NCBI RefSeq assembly: GCF_004348675.1
Contig: NZ_SMKN01000008.1
Span: forward strand, 21,079-85,078
Direction of reading: 5' to 3'
Length of the DNA: 64,000 bases
From: Micromonospora sp. KC606
Lineage (GTDB): Bacteria; Actinomycetota; Actinomycetes; Mycobacteriales; Micromonosporaceae
Shown: positions 62,302 through 64,000 of the stretch, piece by piece
How positions within the stretch are numbered: the first letter of the stretch is position 1
Layout of the letters: each line of letters opens with the position of its first letter
The notes under the pieces: generated by a model
Database searches by the model: none
What the model was told of the DNA's origin: nothing
What the model saw: only the letters and a program-made list of their open reading frames with translations
Translations under genes and position numbers: made by a program

Positions 62302-62751
62302 TCAGGCGCGGGTGGTGGCGGTGTCGGCGGCAGCGCTGGCGCGGCGGCCGAACAGCAGGTGGTCGACGCTGAGCCGGCCGGCTCCCACGGCGGCCAGCAG
62401 CAGGCTCGCCAGGCCCAGGGTGAGGACGAACTCGTAGCCGCCCTGGTCGGCGAAGAGGCCGTTGCTGGCGTGCACGAAGAGCAACGCGCCGGCCATGTTC
62501 AGCGCCAGCAGCAGGCCGGCGACGGTGACGCCCGCGCCGACGATCAGCGCCGCGCCGCCGACCAGCTCGACCAGCGTGGCGAACCACGCCGAGAGGGTCG
62601 GCAGCGGCACGCCGGCCTGGCCGAAGAAGGCTGCGGTGCCGTCGACGCCGTTGGTGACCAGCTTCTGCCAGCCATGGGCGAAAAAGACGATGCCGATGCC
62701 AATCCGGGCGAGCAGGATCGCGACGTCACGGACGGGGATGGGCAGGGTCAT
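62302..62751 (-). CDS. DoxX-family membrane protein
   Basis: 149 residues with four membrane helices (LLARIGIGIVFFAHGWQKLV, LVELVGGAALIVGAGVTVAG, LLLALNMAGALLFVHA, LTLGLASLLLAAVGAG). HGWQKL in helix 1 is the DoxX hallmark. AGGAG stands six bases before the ATG. Family members link to thiosulfate/quinone redox and oxidative stress, for example the mycobacterial SodA-DoxX-SseA complex, but most are uncharacterised. A promoter with embedded operators is found about 150 bases upstream, suggesting control by a MarR-like repressor encoded elsewhere. Confidence 0.87.
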   Translation of the reverse strand: MTLPIPVRDVAILLARIGIGIVFFAHGWQKLVTNGVDGTAAFFGQAGVPLPTLSAWFATLVELVGGAALIVGAGVTVAGLLLALNMAGALLFVHASNGLFADQGGYEFVLTLGLASLLLAAVGAGRLSVDHLLFGRRASAAADTATTRA

Positions 62752-62902
62752 GCTGTTCTCCTCGGTCTGGTTGTGCGACGGACCGGCCTGCGGCGCGGAG
62801 CACCGGCCGGTGGTGACGGTTGACAGGCGGGCCGAACCGGACGGGTGACGCCGCCCTCGGCCCGGACGCACCGGGCCGGACCGCCCCGCGCCGTCGATGG
62901 CC

Positions 62903-62931
62903 ACCATACCGAAGGTTTGTTGAATGCTCAA
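62903..62931 (-). promoter_or_regulatory. Promoter of doxX
   Basis: On the minus strand TTGAGC (62931-62926) and TATGGT (62908-62903) are separated by exactly 17 bases, a good sigma-70-type match. The -35 lies inside the first operator-like repeat. The predicted leader is about 145 bases long. Confidence 0.45.
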
Positions 62932-62946
62932 CATTTGAAGTCTCAA
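62920..62946. promoter_or_regulatory. Paired operator-like repeats TTGA-N4-TCAA
   Basis: Two TTGA-N4-TCAA palindromes, at 62920-62931 and 62935-62946, have centres 15 bases apart and flank or cover the doxX -35 element. A repressor such as a MarR dimer pair would block RNA polymerase here. Confidence 0.45.
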
Positions 62947-63285
62947 CCCGAGGTGCGGGCACGATCCGGATGTCCGGTTTCCACCGGGGTCACCCCCCCG
63001 AACTCGGGGTGCCGGCCCCGGTCGACCCGCCGCCGGAATAGATTCACCGGCCGCTCACAGGGGAACCGGTCGGCGAGGTGCGGTTTGTCGGGGCGCCCGG
63101 ACAGGCCGAAGGGGGAGACCCGGTGGCTGCGGGCCGGCGCCGAGATTCAGACGTAGGTGGCGGCCAGGCTGTCTGCGCAGGTGGTGTGTGGGGGTGTGTC
63201 CCGCGGCGTGGGGTGCGGCATGGCGGGGTGTCGGGCCGTCGGGATACCGCTGTCTGGCGCGAGTGGTTCGCAAATGCCCGGCGGG

Positions 63286-63319
63286 CGGCGACCTGGACCT
63301 GCACCTGATCGGCGAGGGG
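63286..63319 (+). repeat. 34-nt exact copy of an internal glgB segment
   Basis: Matches glgB bases 19791-19824 (minus strand) without a mismatch; flanking bases do not match. It lies in a non-coding gap and is not in a readable glgB frame context. Confidence 0.75.
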
Positions 63320-63385
63320 GGCGCGCCGGTTGGGTGGAGGGGTGGTGCCCGCCCGGTGGAGCCGGGCGGGCGGCGGCGATGTCTG

Positions 63386-64000
63386 TCAGGCGGCGGTGGA
63401 CCAGATGGCACGGAAAGCGGCGGCCTCCCCGGCCAGCCACTGCTCCACCTGCTCGGGCTTGGCGTCGGCGGGCATCCGGTGCGCGGTGCCGCGCCGCACG
63501 TCGACCAGGACCGGCTCGGCGTGCGGCAGCACCGCGTCCATGTGTCGGGCCATCAGGTGCAGGGTGGCCAGGGTGGCTTCCCCGCTTGGCGGGGCCTCGT
63601 CGAAGTGCAGCCGGACCGCCTCGGCGTGGCCGTCGGCGTATCGGACACCGAAGTGCGGGTTGATCTTGACGGGCAGGTCGCCGAGCATGGCGAGCGCGTC
63701 GCGGGTCTGGGCCAGGTCGACGCCGGCCGGGTCGCCGAGGGACTCCAGCCAGGCCATCGCCCCCGGAACCAGCGCCTGGTAGAGCGGGCGCCAGCGAGGC
63801 TTGACCAGATCGGCCACCTGCGCCAGGTGGGTGCCACCGGTGTGGAAGGCGACGTCGGCCTTCAGGGCCTTGACGAACTGGCCGTGCGGGTTGAAGCCGG
63901 AGCGGCTGGCCCGCTGGCGGCGCAGACCACCGACGAAGGTGGCCTTGGTCGGCCCGGTGCGGTCGACGTACCGGGTGAAGCCGAGGAGGGTGGCATAGGG
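63386..64000 (-). CDS. Protein of unknown function (5' end outside window)
   Basis: About 204 codons are open from the right edge to the stop at 63386, so the N-terminus is missing. The visible part reads YATLLGFTRYVDRTGPTKAT, FNPHGQFVKALKADVAFHTGG and later INPHFGVRYADGHAEAVRLHF and LVDVRRGTAHRMPADAKPEQ. It has no membrane segment or motif that I recognise. A GTG at 63817 is not the start, since the upstream frame continues with normal codon bias. GC3 pattern supports a real gene. Confidence 0.65.
   Translation of the reverse strand, partial: PYATLLGFTRYVDRTGPTKATFVGGLRRQRASRSGFNPHGQFVKALKADVAFHTGGTHLAQVADLVKPRWRPLYQALVPGAMAWLESLGDPAGVDLAQTRDALAMLGDLPVKINPHFGVRYADGHAEAVRLHFDEAPPSGEATLATLHLMARHMDAVLPHAEPVLVDVRRGTAHRMPADAKPEQVEQWLAGEAAAFRAIWSTAA

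Larger units (their letters stand above)
62752..63385. other. Intergenic region with regulatory sites and a glgB fragment (634 bases)
   Basis: Holds the doxX promoter and paired operator-like repeats (listed separately), a G/T-rich stretch at 63175-63260 and the 34-base copy of glgB sequence at 63286-63319. Candidate frames lack typical codon bias and credible starts, so no gene is called. Confidence 0.5.

Noticed and set aside
63175..63260. G-rich stretch considered as a G-quadruplex
   Set aside because: The G-runs are separated by loops that are too long and irregular for a convincing quadruplex.

Overview
The window is very GC-rich, with heavy use of GTG starts, many 4-base stop/start overlaps, and genes packed on both strands. 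GlgE-pathway glucan genes, a single-anchor succinate dehydrogenase and a Tex/HrpA housekeeping set also fit a filamentous actinomycete. A member of the Micromonosporaceae is my best guess; this is inference from gene content and composition, not from a marker gene. No rRNA, tRNA, CRISPR array, IS element or phage gene was seen.

Layout. (1) 1-10.3 kb is a wall-polymer (teichoic-acid-like) locus. It has two related CDP-alcohol phosphotransferase-like membrane proteins, one cut by the window edge, a cytidylyltransferase-reductase fusion of the Bcs1/Acs1 type (predicted CDP-ribitol synthesis), a TagG/TagH-type ABC exporter, a TetR regulator and a GT-C membrane glycosyltransferase. (2) 10.3-18 kb holds a two-component system facing a TAXI-type binding lipoprotein, an unknown protein, a YaaA homologue, a second GT-C protein and an App1-like phosphatase. 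(3) 18-26.6 kb is an alpha-glucan locus: glgB and glgE overlap, glgM lies upstream of them, glgC is divergent and pgm follows. Together they convert glucose-6-P through ADP-glucose and maltose-1-P to branched glucan; TreS and maltokinase are not in the window.

(4) 26.8-46.4 kb is an exopolysaccharide locus: sugar epimerases, a Wzx-like flippase, a Wzy-like polymerase, three GT-B glycosyltransferases, a FlaA1/CapD dehydratase, a CapF-like protein, two phosphoglycosyl transferases and a nucleotide-sugar 6-dehydrogenase. The phosphoglycosyl transferase, the first glycosyltransferase and a sugar reductase/epimerase each occur twice, flanking the polymerase core, which suggests a duplicated initiation module. 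The polymerase gene is clearly less GC-rich than its neighbours. A Tex homologue and a small unknown gene interrupt the locus; tex looks frameshifted at its extreme C-terminus.

(5) 46.5-64 kb is metabolic and housekeeping: a dGTPase-like hydrolase, a metallo-hydrolase/SDR/alcohol dehydrogenase run, a K+ channel, sdhCAB with a divergent LysR regulator, a monooxygenase remnant, hrpA, a blasticidin-S-deaminase-like protein, a DoxX protein, and an unknown gene cut by the right edge.

The most unusual items are the Bcs1-type fusion beside HGDSDK-type phosphotransferases, the duplicated EPS initiation module, a 34-nt exact glgB fragment in a non-coding region, an LTTR box overlapping the lysR start between lysR and sdhC, and the blasticidin-deaminase-like gene. 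I did not find a system I would call wholly new.
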